A stretch of DNA of 64,000 nucleotides from Cervus elaphus. Taxonomy: Eukaryota; Chordata; Mammalia; Artiodactyla; Cervidae. Location of the stretch: assembly GCF_910594005.1 (NCBI RefSeq), contig NC_057848.1:133434155-133498154 (forward strand), in the 5' to 3' direction. Positions 55,579-64,000 of this stretch are shown here, one piece after another; position 1 is the stretch's first letter; every line of letters begins with the position of its first letter. The position numbers and the translations under genes are program-made. The notes below the pieces were generated by a model that saw nothing but the letters and a program-made list of their open reading frames with translations, had not been told where the DNA came from and made no database searches.

Positions 55579-55904
55579 AGGAGAGATGGGACTAAAAGCT
55601 TGTTCTCTGGCCATCAGAGCTCTTTCTACCATCCAGTTATTGTTCACAGAGCAGAGCTAACTAGACTCATAAGCTAAATAGGCAAGTCACAATTTCCATG
55701 ACGATTGAAACTGTCTCCTGAGGAAGTGTCTAACACCAGTGGCACCAAAAAAGTCTGAGATCCCAGTAGGAATTCATCCTTTTGGGTTAAAGTTTGAGTC
55801 TCAAAATTCTCTGTTAGTGTGAGAATATCCCTAAAAGAAATGGCGTCATGGCCACAACAGGCCATTAACTTTTGAAAAAATTGGGAAATAGATACCAGCT
55901 TGGG
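55579..55904. other. Single-copy DNA
   Basis: No gene or element recognised. Confidence 0.42.
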
Positions 55905-56128
55905 AATTCAACCTGAGCTCATATCCAGTCTCTGCCACTTTCCAGATAGGCAAATTTGGAAACAATATTGAATCACTCCAAACCTCAGTTTTCACATTTG
56001 TAAAATGAGTCTAATCACATTCATTTCAACAGGGTGGGGTTAGGAAGGTTGAATGGGTCAGGTGTGTACTGTGTCTAGCTAATTAGCACCCAGTAGATGA
56101 TGTTGCATTACTATTATTACTGATATCT
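55905..56128 (+). mobile_element. MIR SINE, sense
   Basis: 'tccagtctctgccactttcc', 'aacctcagttttcacatttg', 'taaaatgagtctaatcacat' and 'agcacccagtagatgatgtt' are in full sense MIR order. Confidence 0.65.
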
Positions 56129-56940
56129 TCTTTCAATTTGTTTTCTAAAAATAAAACAGAGTGCATGGAAGATGCTGAGGGACTAGGTTTGGTGGGGGTG
56201 AAGAGGATTAAGAATATCAGAATATACCAAAACACCAGCCACAGAACCCAGCCCAAGAATCTATTAAAAGAGAATTTTGCAAAGAAGGTACAAACATGAC
56301 TCTCTTGCAAATACAAAATGAACACATGTCTAAGATTTTATTTAACTCATTAATTAATGAGGGAACCAGTAAGACATTACAACCTGTTCCAAGGAGAATT
56401 CAAAGCACCACACATATATAGGCAGATAAGGAACGTCGAAATGAAATTACAAATATATGCAAAATGAGGAAAAAAATCAATTGCACTCCACTAGACACAA
56501 CTAATTTGCATTTCTATGCGAAAAGTAATTTGCATTATTATCAGTTTTCAACAACTTACACAGTTGTAAGAAAGCTCCAAGACAATGAATGGTGGAGATA
56601 ACCATGAAAGGTACACTAGACAAGACACAGTAACCATTTTTTTTATTTCAGTGACTTCCACAATTTTTCCTGATAAGCCCTACAGAGTGGTCTGGGCCCT
56701 CTCCCTGAGGTCAGGGTCTTGGGAAAGGAGGGCAGAAGAGAGGGGACTTGCAGAGGACCTGGAGAGACTATGAAAGAGCATAGGCTTTCCCTCCCTGTGA
56801 AGCATAAAGACAAGCTGTAATATAAGACCGTCCCTACTGGAGGCCTGCTTGCTTTGTCCTTAATAAAAGACAAGCAGTGTGTGACAGAGACTCTTAATTA
56901 TCTCTTGATTATCCATTCTCCTCTTCTTTCTGAGTGACAG
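56129..56940. other. Single-copy DNA
   Basis: No gene or element recognised. Overlapping short frames at 56585-56873 on both strands look like chance. Confidence 0.42.
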
Positions 56941-57365
56941 AATCCTCCATTTTTAGCTGGGCACTGGTTCATCCAGAATAAAGACAACATTTCCCAGCCT
57001 CATTGAGTGACCACATGACCAAGTCTTTCAGCCAATGGGATATAAGCCAAAGAGTCCTGAGAAACTTCCAGAATTGTTCTTTACAGGGAAAAGACATGCT
57101 TTTCATTGACCATTCCACTCTTCTGCCAGCTGAAAGGTGGATGTGATGCCTGGGGCTTGAGTAGCCACCTTGATGAAGACCACCTGTTGAGCACAGCTGC
57201 GTGTCAAGCTGCCAGGAGCCCATGACTGTGATCACTTTGTAAAACTGCCTCCTACATAAGAGAGAAATAGACCTTGAAGTTTTGTCTTTTTACTCTGATC
57301 TTTTTTACCCTCTGTTATTTTGGATATTCTGCCATAGGCAGCTGAAGCTAACCCTGACTAATGGG
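56941..57365 (+). mobile_element. Old LTR-like relic
   Basis: 'cagccaatgggatataagcc', 'agagagaaatagaccttgaa' and 'ctgttattttggatattctg' resemble a MaLR-type LTR with its polyadenylation end. Near-complete but unnamed. Confidence 0.38.
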
Positions 57366-57448
57366 AGGAGGAGCCCTGAGGAAAGTTTGGGGGTTTTGTT
57401 TTCCTGGGGAATTTCAGTTTCAATTGGCAGTTGTTGCTCTGAAAAATA

Positions 57449-57582
57449 TCCCTAGGAGTAGGAAATGGCAACCCACTCTAGTATTTTTGCCTGGAAAATC
57501 CCATGGACAAAAGAACCTGGTGTGCTACAGTCCATAGGGTTGCAAAGAGTTGGACATGATTGAGCCACTGAGCATACTTATA
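57449..57582 (+). mobile_element. 5'-truncated Bov-A fragment, perfect TSD
   Basis: Bov-A body only ('aggaaatggcaacccactct' to 'gattgagccactgagcatac'). Perfect 12-bp TSD CTCTGAAAAATA at 57437-57448 and 57583-57594. Confidence 0.94.
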
Positions 57583-57786
57583 CTCTGAAAAATACATTTC
57601 TATTTATAGCTAAACTTCAACTCAATCTCACACTTTTGTTACTACCTTCTGCTACTCACAGGTACCCAATTTCCTAGTGACAGAGTAGTCTTTGCATGTG
57701 TCATTTGGGACATTTGGAGACTCCACCTAAAACTTAACAGTAGCTGTGATGAGGGAAGTTCAAGGTGGCTTAAGGTGGTGGCCCCA

Positions 57787-58014
57787 TGTGTGCATGCGTG
57801 CAAAGTCACTTCAGTCCTGTCCGACTCTTTGCAACTCTATGGACCATAGTCCACCAGGTTCCTCTGTTCATGAGATTCTCCAGGCAAGAATACTGGAGTG
57901 GGTTGCCATGCCCTTCTCCAGGAGCTCTTCCCAACCCAGGGGTCAAACCCATGTCTCTTACATCTCCTGCATTGGCAGGTAAGTTCTTTACCACTAGCAC
58001 CACCTGGGAAGCCC
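57787..58014 (-). mobile_element. Bov-tA SINE
   Basis: Reverse, full length, with the 'catctcctgcattggcaggt' head variant also seen at 52428-52650 and 55184-55369. These copies probably belong to one subfamily. Confidence 0.93.
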
Positions 58015-58959
58015 TAAGTGCCAGTGCCCTACCTCCACCTCAGGAGGCTTCGGTAGGTTTTGAGCAGGAAAGAAGCCCAGTGAAACCAGGGCTGTGGAAA
58101 GATGACCAAAAGGAAATCCCACATGCTGGAAGGAAAAATTTCAGTCTGTTCCTGATTATCCGCATTTTTATAGCCTGAATAATCCCTGACCACATTCAAA
58201 AGAAAACTCAGTGGGGTCCAGCTCTGGGACATGCTCATTCTTGAAGCAGCTGCAGATTTACCTTGGTGATTATCTTTTCCTGGAGCTAATATTAGAATCT
58301 GTTGGCATTCCCCAAGCACATGCTACCTAACTGCAGGCAAAGCAACCTGAAGAAGCCATACTGGGATTACAATTTTGTTGCACATAATCAACAAACTGAA
58401 TTAATCCACCCACTTATAATCAAATCGACTGAAATATATAATTTTCAGACTCTGCCAGTCTTTCATATTTCTATTTCCTGTGAGATAGGAGAAAACTAGC
58501 CTCCAGATTCTTTTATGCTTTCTTTTTACAGCACTCAAAATTCCATCCTCTTTTTCAAATGTGTTCTGCAAACTCTGTAGTCTCGCTTTCATCAATGTGA
58601 AAATTATGGCATTATCTTTCAAGCTCCATTAACAATCCGTATTTTGAGAAATTGTTTGAAGATCTTTCCCAAGGAGAAAGATAATATTTTACACAAAGAA
58701 GCCTAACACTTCTGCAGACATGGCAGCCCTGGGAATCACATTTCCATTTGACTGATGCTGGAAGGCTCAAGTTGTGGACTTCCACAGAGATATGATTAAA
58801 ACATTGAAAAACAAAACTATATACTGCTTCATTCTTTTACCTCTTATAATTCAAAATATTGCTTTCTATACTTTTTCTGCTTTTTTTTTTTTTGGAACAG
58901 AAAGAAAATCTGTCATTTCTGTCTGCAGTGCTCTGAAACTCTTTTTTATTTTTACTTTT
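58015..58959. other. Single-copy DNA
   Basis: No gene or named repeat. A T-run of about 13 lies at 58881-58893. Confidence 0.42.
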
Positions 58960-59305
58960 AAAAATCCCATGGAGGGATGAATAGGCAAAGCACAGAAGAT
59001 TTTTAGAGTGGTGAAAATATTCAGTATGATGCTAAAATGGTGGATACATGTCATTATACATTTGTCAAAATCTATAAAATGTACAACACCAAGGGAAAAA
59101 ACCCTAGTGTAAAACATGAGCACTGGGTGATGATGTGTCAATGTAGGTTCATTGATTGTAACAAATGTAGCACTCTGCTGGGAGATGTTGGCCATGGAGG
59201 AAGTTAAGTACATGTGAGGTCAGGGGGATACAGAAATCTCTTACCTTTCCCCTCAATTTTGCTGTGAACCTAAAATTGCTCTAAAAAATAAAGTCTTAAA
59301 AAAAA
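58960..59305 (+). mobile_element. L1M-type LINE 3' UTR with poly(A) signal
   Basis: 'tggtggatacatgtcattat', 'tgtcaatgtaggttcattga', 'caattttgctgtgaacctaa' and a terminal AATAAAGTCTTAAAAAAAA. This is the conserved 3' UTR of an old L1MA/MB-like element. Confidence 0.75.
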
Positions 59306-59780
59306 CATGCACAGGACAGGGGGGCAACTCAACCCACATTGTCACCATAAGAGGGCATCTGGGCCCAAGGTTTTTTGCCAGATTCCATGTCTAATCTCTT
59401 CACAGCCATTGGAAGGTTAGGAGGTGAGGCCGCAAGAGGCTGCCCACCTTTCTAAATGTGACTGCCCTCTTGTCCATAACCCACCTTCACTAGTAAGGTA
59501 CAAAGACAAGTTTCTCTGCAAACCACTGGAATCAGCCTCATTCAACAACAAACAAAAATATCCACCTTATCAAAGACAGTGATCTTCACCTCTTAACCTT
59601 ATCATCCAGGAATTTGGACAATTGTTTTCTTTCAATTTCCCTAAAAGACTTATTTCTTCATTTCTATGTATCTTCTTTCCTGGACTTGATCTTTGGGGTC
59701 AGAAAGTACAGGAATGATTTAAGGCTGCTGCAGTTACCACTGGGTTCCCACTGTATTCATATAACAGGAAGCCTTAAATC
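59306..59780. other. Single-copy DNA
   Basis: No gene or element recognised. Confidence 0.42.
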
Positions 59781-60118
59781 AGAGGCCCTCAAAGAGTGAG
59801 GTCCAGATCTGCAACATCAGCATCACCTTACTGGAATCCCTGGGTTGAAAAGATCCTTTGGAGAAGGGAACAGCTATCCACTCCAGTATTCTAGCCTAGA
59901 GAATCCCATAGGCGGAGGAGCCTGGTGGGCTACAGTCCATGGGGTCAGCAAAGAGCTGGACACAACTGAGTAACCAATACTTTCACACTACATGGGAAAT
60001 GCAAATTCTCCAGCCCCATCCCTGACCTATAGAGTCAGAGGTTGGGAGGATGTGTGGCGGGATTAGAGCCAAGCCTTCTCAGTGATTCTGAAGCACACTC
60101 AAGTGTGCAAACACTGCC
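59781..60118. mobile_element. MER5-type DNA transposon, split by a SINE
   Basis: 'cagatctgcaacatcagcat' on the left and 'gggaaatgcaaattctccag' / 'ctcagtgattctgaagcaca' on the right are the arms and core of a MER5-like element around the Bov-tA fragment. Confidence 0.6.
59833..59985 (+). mobile_element. 5'-truncated Bov-tA fragment
   Basis: Begins at 'aatccctgggttgaaaagat' inside the head and carries the full Bov-A body with a 'caatactttcac' tail. Confidence 0.88.
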
Positions 60119-60927
60119 CTAAAGCAAAGGTTATTACTGCGATCACCTGGGGACCTGTCCCATGCCAAGTCTCCAGACCCAGAGTCTAAGATTTACTAGG
60201 TCTGGCAGGGAGCCAGAATGGATAGTTATAAAAAGTCTCCAGGTGGGCCTCGTAATCCTCACAAACTGCTCACAGGTGCATCCATTTCATGCAGAACGTC
60301 TCCAGATATACTAGGAGCCAAAGGAGTCTGGAGGAGTCTGGGGGTCAGCACAGCACTCATGCTGCCGAAGGGTGGCCTTTCAGGAACTGCCTACCCTGGG
60401 AGGACAGCCTCTTCAGAGTCTGCAAGGCCCCAAAGACAGAAGCATCAGAAATAAGGGAAGAGATCAAACCCTGAGCCTTTGGAGTGGAAGCACTGACTCC
60501 AAGACCCTAGACTACCAGAGTACTAACCCTAGGGAGTATCAACTAGTGAGAACTCACACAAACGAAGCCACTTGAATACAAGACCCAGCATCACCCAACC
60601 ACCAGTAGCACCCTGTGAAGGACGCCTCATCTAAACAACAAACAGAACAAAAATACAAACCCAATCATCAGAAGGCAGGATTACCACCTCATTCAGCCTT
60701 GCCCATCAGAGGAAAAACAAACAAACAAAAACTCAGCACATATCTCACCCTATACAAAGCTTACACAAACCACAGGACCAACCTTAGGAGGGCAGAAATC
60801 AAAAGGAAGAAAGAATTCAACCTTCTTCAAGGATAGAATTCAACTTTCCTTGAAGCCTGGGAAAAGGAGACCTCAAATACCATAAGTTAAAAAAAAAATA
60901 ACAAAAAGGCAGAGAAATACTATACAA

Positions 60928-61755
60928 ATGAAGGAACAAACTAGAAACATAGAAGTTCAAATAAATGAAGAGGAAATAGGCAAACTACCTGAAAAAGGAT
61001 TCAGAATAAGGATAGTAAAAATGATCAAAAACCTTGAAAACAAAATGGAAAAAATGCAAGAATCAGTTAACAAAGACCTAGAAGAATTAAAGAATAAACA
61101 TACAAGCAACACAATTACTGAAATTAAAAATACTCTAGAAGGAAACAATAGCAGAATATCTGAAACAGAAGAATGAATCAGTGAGCTGGAAGATAAAATG
61201 GTAGAAATAACTTCTGAAGAGCAGAATAAAGTAAAAAGAATGAAAAGAGCTGGAGATAGTTTCAGAGACCTCTGGGACAATATGAAATGCACCAACATTT
61301 GAATTATAGAGGTCCCAGAAGAAGAAGAGAAAAAGAAAGGGTATGAGAAAATTTTTGAAGGGATTATAGTTGAAAATTTCCCCAAAATGTAAAAGAAAAT
61401 AGTCAATCATGTCCAAGAGGCGCAGATAGTCCCATACAGGATGAATCCAGGGAGAAACACACCAAAAACACATACTAATCAAACTAACAAAGACTAAACA
61501 CAAAGAAAGAATATTAAAAGCAGCAAGGGAGAAGCAACAAGTAACATACAAGGGAAACCCCATATGCTTAACAGCTGATCTTTCAGCAGAAACTCTGCAG
61601 GCCAGAAGGGAATGGCAGAATATATTTAAAGTACTGAAAGGGAAAAATCTACAACCAAGATTACTGTACCTGGCAAGGATCTCATTCAAAATTGATTTTT
61701 GAGAAATCAAAAGCTTTTCAAACAAGCAAAAGTTAAGAGAATTCAGTACCACCAA
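60928..61755 (+). pseudogene. L1 ORF1 remnant
   Basis: ORF1 of L1 encodes an RNA-binding trimeric chaperone that coats L1 RNA. The open start (60928-61176, 82 residues) is Glu/Lys/Asn-rich with heptad-like spacing, fitting the coiled coil. The frame then continues through in-frame stops at 61174 (TGA), 61300 (TGA) and 61390 (TAA). A 1-base shift lies around the A-run at 61464-61468, after which the conserved C-terminal block is readable to about 61698, including 'YKGNPICLTADLSAETLQAR'. A further stop lies near 61699. RRM and C-terminal regions are thus recognisable, but the gene is dead. Confidence 0.83.
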
Positions 61756-61927
61756 ACCAACTCACACTGTTGGTGGGAATGTAAATTGATACAGCCACTA
61801 TTGAAGACATTATGGAGATTCCTTTAAAAAAAAAAAACTAGGAATAAAACCACCATATGACCCAGCAATCCCACTCCTAGGCATTTATCCTGAGGGAACC
61901 AAAATTGAAAAAGGCACATGTATCCCA

Positions 61928-62128
61928 TTGTTCATTGCAACACTATTTACAATAGCTAGAACATGGAAGCAACCTAGATGTCCATTGACAGATGAATGCA
62001 TAAAGAAGTTGTGGTACATATACACAATGGAATATTACTCAGCCATAAAAAGGAACACATTTGAGTCAGTTCTAATGAAATGGATGAACCTAGAACCTAT
62101 TATACAGAGTGAAGTAAGTCAGAAATAG
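61928..62128 (+). pseudogene. L1 ORF2 C-terminal remnant
   Basis: An open 66-residue frame matching the extreme C-terminal part of L1 ORF2, with the characteristic 'KLWYIYTMEYYSAIKRN' and 'MNLEPIIQSEVSQ' stretches, followed by a stop. Homologous but older ends occur at 7335, 42895 and 52150. It lacks the endonuclease and RT domains, so it is not functional. Confidence 0.82.
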
Positions 62129-62595
62129 AAAGATAAATATCATATTCTAACACATATATACAGAATCTAGAAAAATTGTACTGAAGAATTTACTTACAGG
62201 GCAACAGTGGAGAAACAGACATAGAGAATAGACTTATCAACATGGGCAGAGGGGAGGAGAGGGTGAGATATATGGAAAGAGTAACATGGAAACTTACATT
62301 ACCATATGTAAAATAGATAGCCAATGAGAATTTGCTGTATGGCTCAGGAAACTCAAACAGGGGCTCTGTATCAACCCAGAGGGGTGGGATGGGGAAGGAG
62401 ATGGGAAGGAGGTTCAAAAGGGAGGGGATATATGTATACCTATAGCTGATTCATGTTGAGGTTTCACAGAAAACAACAAAATTCTGTAAAACAATTTTCC
62501 TTCAATAAAAAATTAATAATAAAGCTACAAAAAAAAAAGCTCCCAGGTGATTCTCAATCACAGTCCTAAATGAGAAGTACTGTTTAATCAGCCAT

Positions 62596-64000
62596 TATAG
62601 CTTTAAAGATTGCATTTGGCCAACTATCTTATTTGCACAATATTTTATTTCAAAGAAAGTATTTCGAGGTGGGGGGTTGGTGGTAGGTAGGCAGGCAGAG
62701 CAACAGAGATTGACCTTGTTTCTAGTTATAATAGCCAATACATTTTAGAAGCCTAATTTGAAATCTTCTCAGAGCCAAGAGATAACTCCATAAATAACCA
62801 AAGATCAAGGTCATTTAAAACCAAAACTCCCTCGTCTTCTCTTGACATACAGCCCTCCCTTAATGCATTTCCATCTAAATGTTCTTATTTGGGGTAGCAG
62901 GAAAGCTGAGAAAAGAAACTGACATTTATGTGCCAGGTACTTTATATTGAGTAGTTCAAATGTAGTCATCAAGACTCCTCAAAGGAGCCAGGCCGTCTCA
63001 CAGAAGAAGAAACTTAGTCTCAGTTATTAAGAAACATGCCCAGCTTCCAATAACTACTAATTGGCTAAGATGTTATTTGAACCTAAATCCATCTGGTACC
63101 ATCTCTTCTCCACACTATCCACTTGAGTTTTGCAAAAGCTAAAGTCTTTTCCAAGTAACAATGTGTTTTCCATGCAAAAATATGCCTCAGTTTACAGCAA
63201 ACTTTGTTTCCAAATGATAAGGGTTGGAAAAATTAAAAACTCAGACCAGAGGGAGAAATGAAAGACATCTGAACTTGTTCAGCCTGGAAGAGAGATTTAA
63301 GGTTGAGAGCACTTTAATCAGAGTTGTTTCAGTTTTGAAGAATAATTCTACTTCATAAGACAGAAAGTAGAATCATCGATTCTCTACCCTCACTGGGAAA
63401 TGAAAAAGAAGTACTGGCCTAGTATTGCCCTGTGTGTGTTTCTATGTCCCAAATAGGCATATTTGATATATGCCCTGTGAAGTCCTTCCTGTTGGTACCA
63501 CCTCATTTGGGGAAAAAAGTGAGGCTGCAATACTTTTAGAAAAGAATTATTTTTTTAAATCCTTATTTCAGCTAGCACAATGCCCAAGATAAAGTCGGTG
63601 CTTTCAATAAGTACAGTGAATAAATACAGGTGAATTTATGAATAGTTGTTAAATAGAAGAAAGAACCATCTAAGATATCCTTTGACAAGCTGAGAGGTCA
63701 ACAAATTGATTGATGAACAGGTAGGTATTCCTCCACCGGAAGTGGGCTGAAATAGGCTTTCCACCATGGTAGGGGCTGAGACGCTCGCCCACTGCTCTAA
63801 GTCAATATTGGCACTACAACTGTACACCTGTTTCACTTCACCTCTTTCACAGTTAGCTATCACTTCCTTTCTGGAAGTTTATGAAGTAACCACACAAACA
63901 GGAAAGCATCCAGACACTGCAGTGAATGGTACCCACTGCAATGGGTATACTGGGATATACTGCAGTATCAGTGGGATACTGATCACAACATTCAACAAAG
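62596..64000. other. Mostly single-copy DNA with a MIR
   Basis: 62920-63115 ('tttatgtgccaggtacttta' ... 'cagaagaagaaacttagtct' ... 'tatttgaacctaaatccatc') is a likely antisense MIR. A GGTAGGTAGGCAGGCAG run lies near 62680. 63560-63625 may be an L2/MIR tail. No gene. A 12-bp palindrome, ATACTGCAGTAT, lies near 63957. Confidence 0.45.

Larger units (their letters stand above)
60246..62538 (+). mobile_element. L1 LINE lacking most of ORF2 (half-L1-like)
   Basis: About 2.3 kb in sense: a 5' region of roughly 680 bp, ORF1 (about 60928-61755), then at about 61762 a jump to the last part of ORF2 ('ctcacactgttggtgggaat'), the 3' UTR, and an A-rich end at 62512-62538. About 3 kb of endonuclease and RT sequence is absent. 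The start is inferred from the TSD-like boundary. Confidence 0.85.
60119..62595. mobile_element. MER5-type element split by the L1
   Basis: Left part 60119-60245 ('gcgatcacctggggacctgt' ... 'gtctccaggtg') resumes at 62539 as 'gctcccaggtgattctcaat' and ends near 62595. The near-duplicate CTCCAGGTG / CTCCCAGGTG at the boundary is the probable TSD of the L1. Confidence 0.57.

Noticed and set aside
60218..60836. Overlapping short frames (60218-60454, 60289-60474, 60372-60575, 60615-60836) as a possible gene
   Set aside because: They lie in three frames in the L1 5' region upstream of ORF1, with no consistent frame or domain.
61135..61755. 206-codon open frame on the minus strand
   Set aside because: It is the antisense of the A-rich L1 ORF1. 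A-rich sense DNA has few stops in antisense, and the peptide has a Phe/Ser/Leu-rich composition with no domain.
63940..63985. Short palindromes and repeated 'gggatact' near the right edge
   Set aside because: Only 6-12 bp each; expected by chance in 64 kb and not linked to any element.

Overview
This window looks like ruminant nuclear DNA, most likely bovid. The evidence is the density of lineage-specific retroelements: BovB (RTE-type LINE) in 13 separate pieces, about 30 Bov-tA SINEs (a tRNA-Glu-like head fused to a Bov-A body), one complete dimeric Bov-A2 with an AGC-repeat tail, cetartiodactyl tRNA-derived (CHR-type) SINEs, and the 3' end of a ruminant L1. Older layers are shared with other mammals: L2, MIR, MER5A (hAT), MLT1 (MaLR LTR) and degenerate L1M-type LINEs. 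Cattle, sheep, goat and buffalo cannot be told apart by eye.

No host protein-coding gene, rRNA, functional tRNA, CRISPR or bacterial-type operon was found. The longest open frames are decayed reverse-transcriptase pieces of BovB (13257-13919, 38543-39481, 50803-51420) and antisense shadows of L1. The window is therefore intergenic or deep intronic, and its structure is a record of transposon insertions.

Layout. 1-370: old L1 end. 371-8035: mostly single-copy sequence with MLT1, two Bov-tA and an L1 end split by a SINE. 8.7-12.1 kb: SINEs, a duplicated MIR, a BovB end. 13.0-14.5 kb: BovB reverse-transcriptase remnant. 15.7-17.3 kb: L2 split by LTR-like DNA. 18-21 kb: SINEs, MLT1, BovB end. 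21.7-23.8 kb: 2-kb L1M relic split by a SINE. 24-29 kb: SINEs, a (GT)n microsatellite, and single-copy DNA at 28.4-30.2 kb. 30.2-31.8 kb: L1 reverse-transcriptase relic. 32-38 kb: L2, MER5A, Bov-A2 and a dimeric Bov-tA. 38.0-39.9 kb: largest BovB (1.9 kb). 40.1-41.1 kb: L1M end. 41-50 kb: SINEs, BovB ends, a putative L1 5' UTR, L2. 50.1-51.5 kb: mariner-like element containing BovB containing L1. 52-55.6 kb: L1M, SINEs and a BovB with an inverted 5' part. 55.9-60.1 kb: MIR, LTR-like, SINEs, an L1M end, MER5. 60.2-62.5 kb: L1 with ORF1 and the ORF2 tail but no ORF2 core, inserted in a MER5 element. 62.6-64.0 kb: mostly single-copy with a MIR.

The elements do not form a pathway. The most informative structures are (1) the three-level nest at 50.1-51.5 kb, (2) the BovB with a 5' inversion and a perfect 12-bp target-site duplication at 53.75-54.68 kb, and (3) the ORF2-less, half-L1-like element at 60.2-62.5 kb. 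I did not find a new biological system. Family names are from recognition of consensus phrases, not from a database search. Target-site duplications (TSDs) were read directly.
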